A program made the translations under genes and the position numbers. Positions 1 through 6,835 of a stretch of 17,701 nt of DNA are shown in pieces; the first letter of the stretch is position 1, and each line of letters starts with the position of its first letter. A model generated the notes under the pieces. It saw only the letters and a program-made list of their open reading frames with translations, had not been told where the DNA came from and searched no databases. Source of the DNA: Bacillota bacterium (GTDB lineage: Bacteria > Bacillota > DTU025); contig DMOT01000304.1 in the NCBI GenBank assembly GCA_003456765.1, positions 1-17,701 of the forward strand. The letters run 5' to 3'.

Positions 1-552
1 GTAGCTGCATCAGAACTTGCCCGCCGTGAACGTACGACCAACGTAAGGCCGCTTTACGCAAGGCTTGCCGCGGCAGCCGCAGCGGCTGCCATACTGATCA
101 TTCCGGGCTTCGCAACCGACTGGTTCAGGCCCACACCCCCCGAAGGGCAGCCAGTTGCGGAAGCTCCGACATCAAGGAGTGCTGCCTTGACAGAAGAGGG
201 CAGCGGCGAGATGGACTATGGCGAAGGCAACATTCAGGGAAAGCTGGCAGGCACGTCCGACGTCCGGGCTATGGGTTTTGCGCCTCAGGCAGATGACAGC
301 ATACCGGTAGTCGAGGTAAGAGTGAAATCGGCATTGACGGACGACTCTGCTCTCGAGATAGAGGACATCGCCCGGCAGGCAGGGGGAACAGCAGATTTAG
401 ACGATGCGGAGGTGCACCTGAGTATTCCCTCCGAGGTACTTGACCATGTTCTGGTGAGTCTGGATGAGAAGCTGAAAGTCGTGGTCGTGTCGAGGCCTGT
501 AGAGATCAATACCGAAACCACCTGCATCACACTGTATTTCAGTGCAGACTGA
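1..552 (+). CDS. Membrane protein with anti-sigma-like layout, 5'-truncated
   Basis: The reading frame is open from the first base, so the gene begins upstream; 183 residues are visible. Seen: a short basic segment (residues 1-21), one alanine-rich hydrophobic segment (about 22-38, ending ILIIPGFA), a Pro/Glu linker, then about 120 mostly acidic residues ending in a compact alpha/beta-looking stretch (LSIPSEVLDHVLVSLDEKL) before the TGA. This is a single-pass layout with N-terminus inside and C-terminus outside, as in anti-sigma factors or DUF4349-like proteins. That assignment is inference, since no zinc-binding anti-sigma motif lies in the visible part. An internal TTG at 187 is not a credible start because the membrane segment lies upstream in frame. 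Its 3' end overlaps the convergent M48 protease gene by 14 bp. Confidence 0.6.
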   Translation, partial: VAASELARRERTTNVRPLYARLAAAAAAAAILIIPGFATDWFRPTPPEGQPVAEAPTSRSAALTEEGSGEMDYGEGNIQGKLAGTSDVRAMGFAPQADDSIPVVEVRVKSALTDDSALEIEDIARQAGGTADLDDAEVHLSIPSEVLDHVLVSLDEKLKVVVVSRPVEINTETTCITLYFSAD

Positions 553-2422
553 CGGATGCGACTCTCCACTCTCTGTCCTCGAGAACCATTGTTAGCCTTG
601 TGAAGTTGCTTGCTACAGGAACTTTCTCGAGGCTCAACGCTGACGAGAAGGCTACCGTGGCCAACGTGGGGCTGTGCACATCACACCTTACGCTCCAGGC
701 CCAGCTTTGTGCGTCGCGCCCGCTTAGAAACTGCGCCCACCCAATCGCTTCAAGGCTCCCGTCTGAATTGGCCGCATTCCAGAGCCCGTTGCCGTCCTCA
801 CCTTGCTCACGCTTCCCGCCAGCATTCCGCACATGCTCAATCTTGCCTCTCGCGTAGGTCGCAAGATGCTTCTCAAAGTCCGTAATGCTCGTGTCTCGCC
901 ACCGCGCAGCCGCCTCAAGCGCACCTCGCGCCAGAGCGGCGTCATCACCGGCGCCACTGGTGTTCCGGACTTCAGGCACTGTGTTGCCCGGGCAGAGCCA
1001 CGTTACTCTACCTACACGACGCCAGGCATTTCCAAGCTCGTCCCCGACCTTCGCCCACTCACTTGCGACAGGCCGCATCCCCGGGAGAACCTGGCCAAAG
1101 GCTACAACCCAAACGCCTCCCCGGCGGACAAGCCAGAGCCTGCCCTCTATGGCCCCTGGAGTTCCTGCAGAGGAGTGGCCGAAAGTCGTCTCAACACCAA
1201 CATCCACAGCACATAGAACAGGGCTGAAAAGCGCTGTGCGAACCACGATGCGGCAGTCCTCTTCACAGGGCCAACCGACACCCAGCCACTTGTAGGCCCT
1301 CATCTCCTCTTCCACATCCCGTATCTTGTTCAGGGTCTCACCGCAAGCAGCCGCAATCTCGTCGAGGCCCGGAACTTGCACGTAGATTCCGGGACGATCT
1401 CCGCACGCAACGGCAACTGCGTTTTCCACGACATTCCGCGCAACCAGAGCCGGGCTATGAGCGGCAATCCAGGCAGGATCCTCAATAGCCTGAAGCATCT
1501 GGCTGGCTTCAGCTATCCTGTCGGATGACGAGGGGTGGCTCGTAACCGGCATCTCAGGCAGACGCGTCAGGAGCCGGAAGATCCCGCTCGCGCGGTAGCC
1601 GCATTCAGCGGCATGCAATAACGCGCTGGCGTCAGCCTCGTATTCCTGCCCGTATGATGTAGACGCATCTCCCCGAAGAGCGTCTATCCCCATCTCCACA
1701 AGAGCGTCCGCCGCTCGCGACATTACCCCATCTTCCTGCAGTTCTTCTGCTTCAGTATCGAAGGCGGACCCGTCGCCTACACCCAGCGCCCACCAGTTGA
1801 TCCAATGTCCTGCACGTATGTGGTGCATCTCGTGGGCGAGAACGAGGGCGATCTCATCATCTGTAGACGTGGTAACAAGGCCCCTGGTAAGGTAGATCCG
1901 TCCGTCGGCTGTGGAGAAAGCATTTATCTGCCTGGTATCGAGCATAGCGACTTTGTAGCCTGAAGCATCATCTCCGGCAACACGTGACAGCATGCTTACT
2001 ATTCTGTCTATTCTCAGCCGGTGGAGCTTGGAAACCCACTCGCCCCCGTTCTCCTCAAGAACCGTCTGGTGGGCCTCACGCGCGAGGCCCACCTCAGTCG
2101 CGTTGCCCGGCTGCGATGACCCCCTGCCAGACAGTCCATCTGTGACCGTTCGAACCCTTATCAGCGGAAGATCGTAGAGGCCAAGCAAGGAGCATCTATG
2201 TACATAGCTAAACAGCGCAGCCACTTCATCCTCACCCAACTCGGCTCCAAAGTCCGAGGCTGGCCTGGCCAGCGCAGTTCGGACCTGCACGGGCAAATGA
2301 AGCTGCATCCAGATGACGCCCGCCATGGCAGCCAGGGCCACCGCTGCCACGGCAAGGGCTATTTGGGCCGAAGATGGCGCCTTTCGAAACGGGCGTTCTC
2401 CGGTTGCATGTCGTTTGATCAC
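539..2422 (-). CDS. M48-family zinc metalloprotease, membrane-anchored, with a long unassigned C-terminal region
   Basis: 627 residues from a GTG start. Residues 20-39 form one hydrophobic membrane segment, so the catalytic part is probably outside the cytoplasm. The M48 signature is complete: NAF followed by GRIYLTRGL at 167-182, the HExxH zinc site HEMHH at 197-201, the third-ligand motif EYEAD at 260-264 (probably Glu260) and SHPSSSDRIA at 295-304. M48 enzymes of this type degrade or quality-control envelope proteins. Residues from about 311 to 627 match nothing I recognise and roughly double the usual core length. An in-frame TGA lies five codons upstream of the GTG, and a GGAGGT lies about 16 nt upstream, a rather long spacing. 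It is the third gene of a minus-strand cluster after psuG and the nitroreductase; the link may be only transcriptional. Confidence 0.9.
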   Translation of the reverse strand: MIKRHATGERPFRKAPSSAQIALAVAAVALAAMAGVIWMQLHLPVQVRTALARPASDFGAELGEDEVAALFSYVHRCSLLGLYDLPLIRVRTVTDGLSGRGSSQPGNATEVGLAREAHQTVLEENGGEWVSKLHRLRIDRIVSMLSRVAGDDASGYKVAMLDTRQINAFSTADGRIYLTRGLVTTSTDDEIALVLAHEMHHIRAGHWINWWALGVGDGSAFDTEAEELQEDGVMSRAADALVEMGIDALRGDASTSYGQEYEADASALLHAAECGYRASGIFRLLTRLPEMPVTSHPSSSDRIAEASQMLQAIEDPAWIAAHSPALVARNVVENAVAVACGDRPGIYVQVPGLDEIAAACGETLNKIRDVEEEMRAYKWLGVGWPCEEDCRIVVRTALFSPVLCAVDVGVETTFGHSSAGTPGAIEGRLWLVRRGGVWVVAFGQVLPGMRPVASEWAKVGDELGNAWRRVGRVTWLCPGNTVPEVRNTSGAGDDAALARGALEAAARWRDTSITDFEKHLATYARGKIEHVRNAGGKREQGEDGNGLWNAANSDGSLEAIGWAQFLSGRDAQSWAWSVRCDVHSPTLATVAFSSALSLEKVPVASNFTRLTMVLEDREWRVASVSLH

Positions 2423-2440
2423 CGGTATTTCGGTTCAACC

Positions 2441-2466
2441 TCCGATGCTTGAATCCGATGCTTCAA
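2441..2466. repeat. Tandem 13-bp direct repeat
   Basis: TCCGATGCTTGAA at 2441-2453 is followed at once by TCCGATGCTTCAA at 2454-2466 (12 of 13 identical). It lies in the 55-bp gap between the nitroreductase stop and the M48 start, and supplies part of the GGAGG upstream of the M48 gene on the minus strand. It is probably a slippage duplication. Confidence 0.8.
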
Positions 2467-2477
2467 TCAGATCGCGC

Positions 2478-2969
2478 CTAGAAGCTCTCCCAGTGCAGCA
2501 CTTCTTCGAGCTCCCGCTTGTGCACTGCGCCCTCCTCATCCGGGTAGCCCAGCGGCGACATGGCCACAAGGCGATAATCGCCAGGCACCTTGCATATGCG
2601 CGCTATCTCATTCTCATACGGCGTATTGTGCCCGGCAACCCAGCATGTGCCAAGTCCGCGGGCGTAGGCCGCAACGAGCATGTTCTCAAAAGCAGCGCAC
2701 GTGTCCTCCACGAAACGTCGGGTAGGACGGGCAAACGCCAACAGGCATACAGGCGCGTCTGCTATGAACTTCCCGAATCTCGCGGCAGCCGCTATCTCCT
2801 CTCTGATGGACTGCTCAGTCACGACAACGAACTCCCAGGGCTGATCATTACGAGCACTCGGCGCCAGCCTTCCGCAATCCACAATATCCTCAATGATCTC
2901 GCGAGGCACCGGATCCGGCCGGTACTTCCGTATGCTTCTTCTTCCCTTGATTGCCTCTATGGCTTTCAC
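2478..2969 (-). CDS. Nitroreductase-family FMN oxidoreductase
   Basis: 163 residues, a short single-domain nitroreductase. Visible family motifs are the N-terminal RRSIRKY phosphate/FMN contact (residues 9-15), LAPSARNDQPWEFVVV around 34-49, GLGTCWVAG near 110-118, LGYPDEE, and the closing HW. Such proteins use bound FMN and NAD(P)H to reduce nitro compounds, quinones or other small electrophiles; the physiological substrate is unknown. The GTG at 2969 is chosen because GGGAGG lies 7 nt upstream and the family typically starts just before the AIxxRRSIR segment. An in-frame ATG at 2984 lacks a ribosome binding site. It sits 70 bp after psuG and 55 bp before the M48 gene, so co-transcription is likely. 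Confidence 0.88.
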   Translation of the reverse strand: MKAIEAIKGRRSIRKYRPDPVPREIIEDIVDCGRLAPSARNDQPWEFVVVTEQSIREEIAAAARFGKFIADAPVCLLAFARPTRRFVEDTCAAFENMLVAAYARGLGTCWVAGHNTPYENEIARICKVPGDYRLVAMSPLGYPDEEGAVHKRELEEVLHWESF

Positions 2970-3039
2970 CTTATCGCCTCCCATTAGAATTACACAGATG
3001 ATGCCGAGTGGGCCCGCAGCGCGTATTGCCTCAGCTTGC

Positions 3040-3984
3040 CTAACCCAGCTCCCCCCGCCTGGCTTCAGCCGCAAGCTCGCGCGAGATCGAGCCGGCTATC
3101 TCAGCTCCAACCCGGGCGTTGTTCTCCAGCAGAGCCAGGTTAGCCTCAACCGACCTTCCTCCGGTGATCTCAGCGAGTTGAGCCAGGAGATAAGGGGTGA
3201 GAGCCTTGCCGCGCACGCCTTGCTCTTCGGCAAGCTCAACCGCATCCTCGATAGCCTGGTTGATCTCATCCGGCGGAAGCTCCTTCTCTGCCGGGATCGG
3301 CGCCGCCACGAGCAGCCCGCCGCCAAACCCCAGCCTGCGCTTTGCCATGAAGGCATCTCCTACTTCATCTGCAGATTCCACACGGTAAGCCAGGGGAATC
3401 CCTGAATCGGCAGTGTAAAATGCCGGAAGCGTGTCTGTTTTATAGCCCAGCACACATACACCAACCGTCTCCAGGTACTCGACTGTTTTGGGCAGGTCCA
3501 ATATTGCCTTGGCCCCTGCACACACAGTAACCACTTGCGAGCGGGCTATGCTCGCAAGGTCATGGGAGATGTCGAAGGTTTCAGATGCGCCTCTGTGAAC
3601 GCCTCCGATTCCACCTGTTGCAAATACATGTATTCCAGCGCGTTGCGCGATTGCGAGCGTGCCGGAAACGGTCACTCCTGCGGACCTGCCTGAGGCAACC
3701 ACGAAAGCAATGTCATATCCCGACGCCTTGCATGCGCTGTTGTTGCCTGCCAACCGGTCTATCTCCTCAGGAGTCATCCCAACGTGGATAACGCCGTCTA
3801 CGATGCCTATCGTAGCCGGAACGCACCCTCTATTGCGAGCAACCGACTCTACCCGCAAGGCCAAATCCCTGCTTGTGGGGTATGGGAGCCCGTGAGTCAA
3901 TACAGTCGACTCGAAAGCCAAAACAGGCCTCCCGGCACCCAGTGCATCCCTTACTTCATCTTTCACAATCCATGAGTCTCTCAT
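3040..3984 (-). CDS. psuG: Pseudouridine-5'-phosphate glycosidase
   Basis: 314 residues, the normal length for PsuG. The enzyme reversibly cleaves pseudouridine 5'-phosphate to uracil and ribose 5-phosphate in the cytoplasm, salvaging RNA-derived pseudouridine. Motifs seen: AFESTVLTHGLPYP (23-36) with the conserved Glu25; FATGGIGGVHRG (121-132); the acidic FDISHDL metal-site region (137-143); CAGAKAILD (155-163) with Lys159 at the position of the Schiff-base lysine of E. coli PsuG; and TPYLLAQ...TGG...NLALLENNA near the C-terminus. The ATG has a GGGAGA site 8 nt upstream. The usual kinase partner PsuK is not in the window. It heads a minus-strand cluster with the nitroreductase and M48 genes. 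Confidence 0.95.
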   Translation of the reverse strand: MRDSWIVKDEVRDALGAGRPVLAFESTVLTHGLPYPTSRDLALRVESVARNRGCVPATIGIVDGVIHVGMTPEEIDRLAGNNSACKASGYDIAFVVASGRSAGVTVSGTLAIAQRAGIHVFATGGIGGVHRGASETFDISHDLASIARSQVVTVCAGAKAILDLPKTVEYLETVGVCVLGYKTDTLPAFYTADSGIPLAYRVESADEVGDAFMAKRRLGFGGGLLVAAPIPAEKELPPDEINQAIEDAVELAEEQGVRGKALTPYLLAQLAEITGGRSVEANLALLENNARVGAEIAGSISRELAAEARRGELG

Positions 3985-4305
3985 AGCAACTATCTCCCAT
4001 GCAGCCCGATTCGTGCTGTGCCAGAGATCACAACTGCACGCCAGGCCCGTTTATATGACTAAGCGCTTCAACAAATATCGCAAGGTTCCTTCTTGAGATC
4101 ATAAAGCCCGACTCCGCTCTTGTTTGAGCGAAACGACTGCCGAAACCCGTCGCCCTCAAGCCGCACGGTGCCAGGACCCGCACATTCCAAGCCATCCCTG
4201 CACTGGGCTTATCACCATCCCGGCCCAGGCATCTCCCTGAACTTTGCCGCAGGTATTTCGTTTATTATAGCTGACGACACCATTCTTCAACTAGGGGGTT
4301 ACACG
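3985..4305. other. Divergent intergenic region between psuG and the secreted-protein gene
   Basis: 321 bp with no credible gene. A reading frame continues upstream of the plus-strand gene from a TTG at 4120, but its proline-, serine- and histidine-rich translation precedes a clear signal peptide and its own ribosome site, so it is not coding. The region should hold both divergent promoters. A weak minus-strand promoter candidate is listed separately. On the plus strand a TATTAT at 4263-4268 could be a -10 box, but no well-spaced -35 is visible. Confidence 0.5.
4050..4068 (-). promoter_or_regulatory. Possible -10 box and AAGCGCTT palindrome upstream of psuG
   Basis: On the minus strand TATAAA (4055-4050) lies about 65 bp before the psuG start, with the 8-bp palindrome AAGCGCTT (4061-4068) just upstream. 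There is no good -35 at 16-18 bp. The palindrome resembles the core of a CcpA cre site, but its outer arms do not match. Weak candidate. Confidence 0.22.
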
Positions 4306-4905
4306 ATGAACGCCAAGCAGATTATCGCTTTTGCCCTGGCAGCCCTGCTGCTTGCGGCAGGGGCACTAGCATACGCTTCCACAACTTCACCCGAGGCCGC
4401 AACCGGCAATAAGGCGGAAGCCATGACCGACGTAGAAGAGATATTGCCAATTGGAGCCCAGGATGTGACCTGGAGGCCGACAGCTAAACTTGCCGCCGAG
4501 GTCAAAATCCTCAAAGCCATGGACGATCTGGGGCTTTCTAGGGAACAGGTGGAGTCCCTGGCCGGCCTCGCTCGCAAGCTGGACGAACAGGTAACCGAAG
4601 GTATTGACAGAATCACCGAGCAGCTTGAGAAGGAGAAGAAGGAGCTGCTGGCAGGCCCTGCAGGAGACGCAGTGCATGAAGCAGAGGACCTTATTGCAGA
4701 GCAAAAGGCTGCCATCAGCAAAGCGCTCACTGCCGCCCAGAAGGAAGCCATGGGCATTCTCTCCCCCAGTCAGCGCAGCAAGGCGCTGGAGATGATCCGC
4801 AAGATCGAGATTCCGGAAGCGGCGCGAAAGCGCGCCATGTTCCTTGGACCCAGGATGCTGAAGGCCCTCTCTGATCTGCTCGATCAGAAGTTGGGCTCTA
4901 TGTAA
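4306..4905 (+). CDS. Small secreted helical protein, Spy/CpxP-like
   Basis: 199 residues. The ATG at 4306 follows AGGGGG at 7 nt, and residues 1-25 (MNAKQIIAFALAALLLAAG then ALAYAS) form a typical Sec signal peptide, so the protein is exported. The mature part is lysine-, glutamate- and alanine-rich and almost all helical by inspection. It contains LSREQVESL near residue 77 and ILSPSQRSKALEMI near 150-163, two spaced motifs reminiscent of the LTxxQ repeats of Spy/CpxP envelope chaperones and metal-stress proteins. The family call is an inference from weak motif similarity; a coiled-coil structural protein is the alternative. It is divergent from psuG and stands alone, followed by a strong hairpin at 4932-4984. 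Confidence 0.75.
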   Translation: MNAKQIIAFALAALLLAAGALAYASTTSPEAATGNKAEAMTDVEEILPIGAQDVTWRPTAKLAAEVKILKAMDDLGLSREQVESLAGLARKLDEQVTEGIDRITEQLEKEKKELLAGPAGDAVHEAEDLIAEQKAAISKALTAAQKEAMGILSPSQRSKALEMIRKIEIPEAARKRAMFLGPRMLKALSDLLDQKLGSM

Positions 4906-4931
4906 ACCCTGTCGACGTACCTCCCAACGCC

Positions 4932-4984
4932 GCCGGCCGTGGCACCGCTGCAAGCCCTGCGGGGCTCAGTCAGCCGCGGCCGGC
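4932..4984 (+). terminator. Strong nested hairpin after the secreted-protein gene
   Basis: GCCGGCCGTGGC (4932-4943) pairs with GCCGCGGCCGGC (4973-4984) over 12 bp including one G-U pair. Inside, AGCCC (4953-4957) pairs with GGGCT (4962-4966) around a TGCG loop. It begins 26 bp after the stop codon. No U-tract follows, so it is either an atypical terminator or a 3'-end protecting structure. Confidence 0.4.
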
Positions 4985-5220
4985 TCTGTTATCTCCAACG
5001 TCGATCCCGCATTCGCCAGGTGAAAGCGGGCTTCGGGGCCTGCCCATGGCCCGCCCCCGGCCATTGGCACTTTTCACAGTACATAGTATCATTAGTCTGG
5101 CAGGACGCCCGCAAAACAACCGGGGCGGGAATCACACATGCGCCCCCTGCCCGAAGCGCATGTCACCTGAATGTGGCGCGCCATCGGGCCCGCATACGCA
5201 TCGGCAGATTGCTAAGTAGC

Positions 5221-5260
5221 TTTGAAGAGTGCTTGAGCGCTTTCAAATAGTCTGATTTTT
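5221..5260 (+). terminator. Candidate Rho-independent terminator
   Basis: TTTGAA (5221-5226) and TTCAAA (5242-5247) pair. After one bulged G, AGTGC (5228-5232) pairs with GCGCT (5237-5241) around a TTGA loop. Eight bases later a run of five T follows (5256-5260). The T-run is further from the stem than usual. No protein gene ends nearby, so if functional it would end a long 3' UTR or a non-coding RNA. Confidence 0.35.
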
Positions 5261-5357
5261 GCGAGGCAACATCAAGCGCAGCAAGCCTTGTGCACAGAAG
5301 ATCTTGTTATTCGGCTACGGACAAGCCAAAGGTTGACTTCTTTGTGCCTGCACGGGG

Positions 5358-5410
5358 TAGGTTTCAGGGATAAGCTTCAGTTCGCTTTCGAGGGACGAGT
5401 CTGAAACTTA
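5358..5410. repeat. 10-bp inverted repeat, 33-bp spacing
   Basis: TAGGTTTCAG (5358-5367) and CTGAAACTTA (5401-5410) are reverse complements at 9 of 10 positions. The right arm ends 34 bp before the first palindrome of the 30-bp array. Function unknown. Confidence 0.5.
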
Positions 5411-5444
5411 GTCACTTTTCGGGCGAGGGGATGGCAACGCCAAA

Positions 5445-5521
5445 TGGCCCATGTTGGGCCAAAATCCGAGGAAATGGCCCAGGATGGGTCAATCTGCAGA
5501 AAAGCGACCCATATAGGGTCA
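5445..5521. repeat. Three 17-bp palindromes at exact 30-bp spacing
   Basis: Units at 5445-5461 (TGGCCCATGTTGGGCCA, a perfect 7-N3-7 dyad), 5475-5491 (TGGCCCAGGATGGGTCA) and 5505-5521 (CGACCCATATAGGGTCA) share the consensus TGRCCCA-N3-TGGGYCA. They are separated by 13-bp spacers, giving a strict 30-bp period. The spacers are also A-rich just before each unit. Read on the minus strand, the period gives a ten-residue repeat of the type (D/G)PxW, but no gene is supported there. Possible roles are operator sites for a dimeric regulator upstream of lplA, or multiple terminal repeats left by a mobile element (IS21-type elements carry several internal terminal repeats). Confidence 0.8.
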
Positions 5522-5697
5522 TTCTGCTCCGCATACATAAAGCCAACACCGGGGCGGGGCGACCGATGATTATCTGCCCAGCTAAGCAACTCGCAAAAGG
5601 TATCTCTGCCTAATCGAGCAGCTAGGCTCTGAATTACGGACAATGCAGACCCAGGGATTGCGCAGGAACTTATCGAGACTTACTTAGGAGGATCGCG

Positions 5698-6693
5698 ATG
5701 CTGTATGTACCGAACGATTCAAATGACCCACGCTTCAATCTGGCCTTTGAAGAATACGTGCTGAAGAACTTCGACATGGACAATTCATACCTTCTCCTCT
5801 GGCGCAATGCCCCCACCGTAGTCGTCGGCCGTTTCCAGAACACGCCGGACGAGGTGAACGAAGACTATGTCAGGAAACACGGGGTGCACGTCGTAAGGAG
5901 AATGACCGGCGGCGGAGCCGTCTACCACGATCTGGGCAACCTCAATTTCAGCTTCATCGAGCGGAAAACCGCTGAAGGAATAGACATGAAGCTCTTCTGT
6001 AACAGGATGGCATGCGCGCTAAATGGCGTAGGGCTGGCAGTCGAAGTCAGCGGAAGAAACGACATGACCATTGATGGACGGAAGTTCTCCGGTAACGCCC
6101 AGTACATCTACCATGACCGGGTGCTCCACCACGGAACCCTGCTGTATGATTCGAACCTCGGCAACGTGCAGGCAGCACTCAACGTCAAGCCAGACAAGAT
6201 TGCCTCCAAGGGCATCAAATCAGTCAGAAGCAGGGTCACAAACCTCATAGACTACATGCCTGAAAGACCAGGGATTGACCAGTTCCAGGAATCCCTCCTT
6301 TTGCAGCTCTTTGAAGGAGGGCCCGCCAAAGAACGGTTCCTGACAGAAGAAGAGCTGGACGGAATAATGAAGCTTGTAGCTGAGAAATACTCTCGCTGGG
6401 AGTGGAACTATGGAAAATCCCCTGCTTACAACGTTAGCAACCGGGGACGGTTCGCCTGCGGCGAGGTCGCCATATATCTCTGGGTAGACCGGGGCGTGAT
6501 CCGGTCTTGCAGGATCCACGGGGACTTCTTCACGGCCCTCAACATGGACGATCTTGAGCAAGGACTAGCCGGAACTGAATACTCCGAGCAGGCCCTGCAA
6601 AGGGCATACTTCGACCTCAGCGTGGCCGAGTACCTGGAAGGCCTGAAACTCGATGCGTTCCTGGGGCTCACGTTGGAGCCCGGTACAGTGTAG
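5698..6693 (+). CDS. lplA: Lipoate-protein ligase A
   Basis: 331 residues, the usual LplA/LplJ length. It activates free lipoate with ATP and attaches it to a lysine of lipoyl domains (GcvH and 2-oxoacid dehydrogenase E2). Motifs: NLAFEEYVL near the N-terminus; RRMTGGGAVYHDLGN (67-81), the lipoyl-AMP binding loop; RKFSGNA (128-134) with Lys129 in the position of the catalytic lysine; HHGTLLYD (144-151). The C-terminal accessory domain of the bacterial ligase is present (about 245-331). The ATG has AGGAGG 6 nt upstream. It is transcribed alone, convergent with deoC. It supplies the cofactor needed by a glycine cleavage system, but no gcvH is visible nearby, and the GcvP-like pair to the right is on the other strand. 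Confidence 0.96.
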   Translation: MLYVPNDSNDPRFNLAFEEYVLKNFDMDNSYLLLWRNAPTVVVGRFQNTPDEVNEDYVRKHGVHVVRRMTGGGAVYHDLGNLNFSFIERKTAEGIDMKLFCNRMACALNGVGLAVEVSGRNDMTIDGRKFSGNAQYIYHDRVLHHGTLLYDSNLGNVQAALNVKPDKIASKGIKSVRSRVTNLIDYMPERPGIDQFQESLLLQLFEGGPAKERFLTEEELDGIMKLVAEKYSRWEWNYGKSPAYNVSNRGRFACGEVAIYLWVDRGVIRSCRIHGDFFTALNMDDLEQGLAGTEYSEQALQRAYFDLSVAEYLEGLKLDAFLGLTLEPGTV

Positions 6694-6762
6694 GGGGCAT
6701 TTCCAGCCCGGACCATCGCCTTGTGCAGACCGGGCCCTCTCCCTGTGCAGAGACGAGCCGGA

Positions 6763-6778
6763 CGGCGCCACAGCGCCG
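6763..6778. other. Short GC hairpin between convergent lplA and deoC
   Basis: CGGCGC (6763-6768), loop CACA, GCGCCG (6773-6778). It lies in the 142-bp convergent gap and could work on either strand, but neither side has a T-run. Weak terminator candidate. Confidence 0.3.
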
Positions 6779-6835
6779 CCCACTCTGTCACCTGCTATAT
6801 GGATTCGCGCTCCATGGAACGCCTGAGAATGCGCA

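Larger units (their letters stand above)
4906..5697. other. 792-bp gene-free region with multiple stem-loops and a palindrome array
   Basis: No convincing protein gene on either strand. It holds a strong GC hairpin (4932-4984), GCGGGC/GCCCGC arms (5026-5031 and 5049-5054), a perfect 8-bp inverted repeat ACATGCGC/GCGCATGT (5136-5143 and 5156-5163), a terminator-like hairpin with T-run (5221-5260), a 10-bp inverted repeat (5358-5410), a 30-bp-periodic palindrome array (5445-5521), and the lplA ribosome site AGGAGG (5686-5691). No clear lplA promoter could be identified. Confidence 0.6.

Noticed and set aside
2313..2987. 224-codon plus-strand open frame
   Set aside because: It is antisense to the nitroreductase and the start of the M48 gene, both with clear family motifs; its translation resembles no protein family.
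4120..4305. N-terminal extension of the secreted protein from a TTG at 4120
   Set aside because: The ATG at 4306 has a good ribosome site and begins a textbook signal peptide; the extension has non-coding composition.
5230..5247. CcpA cre-like sequence
   Set aside because: The AGCGCTTTCA half fits but the left arm has two mismatches to key positions, and the sequence is better explained as a hairpin stem.
5445..5521. Short CRISPR array
   Set aside because: Units are only 17 bp and imperfect, spacers are 13 bp and similar to each other, and no cas gene is present.
5377..5643. 88-codon minus-strand frame with a ten-residue (D/G)PxW period
   Set aside because: The period is explained by the 30-bp palindrome array; no ribosome site and no domain. 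Kept as a repeat, not a gene.
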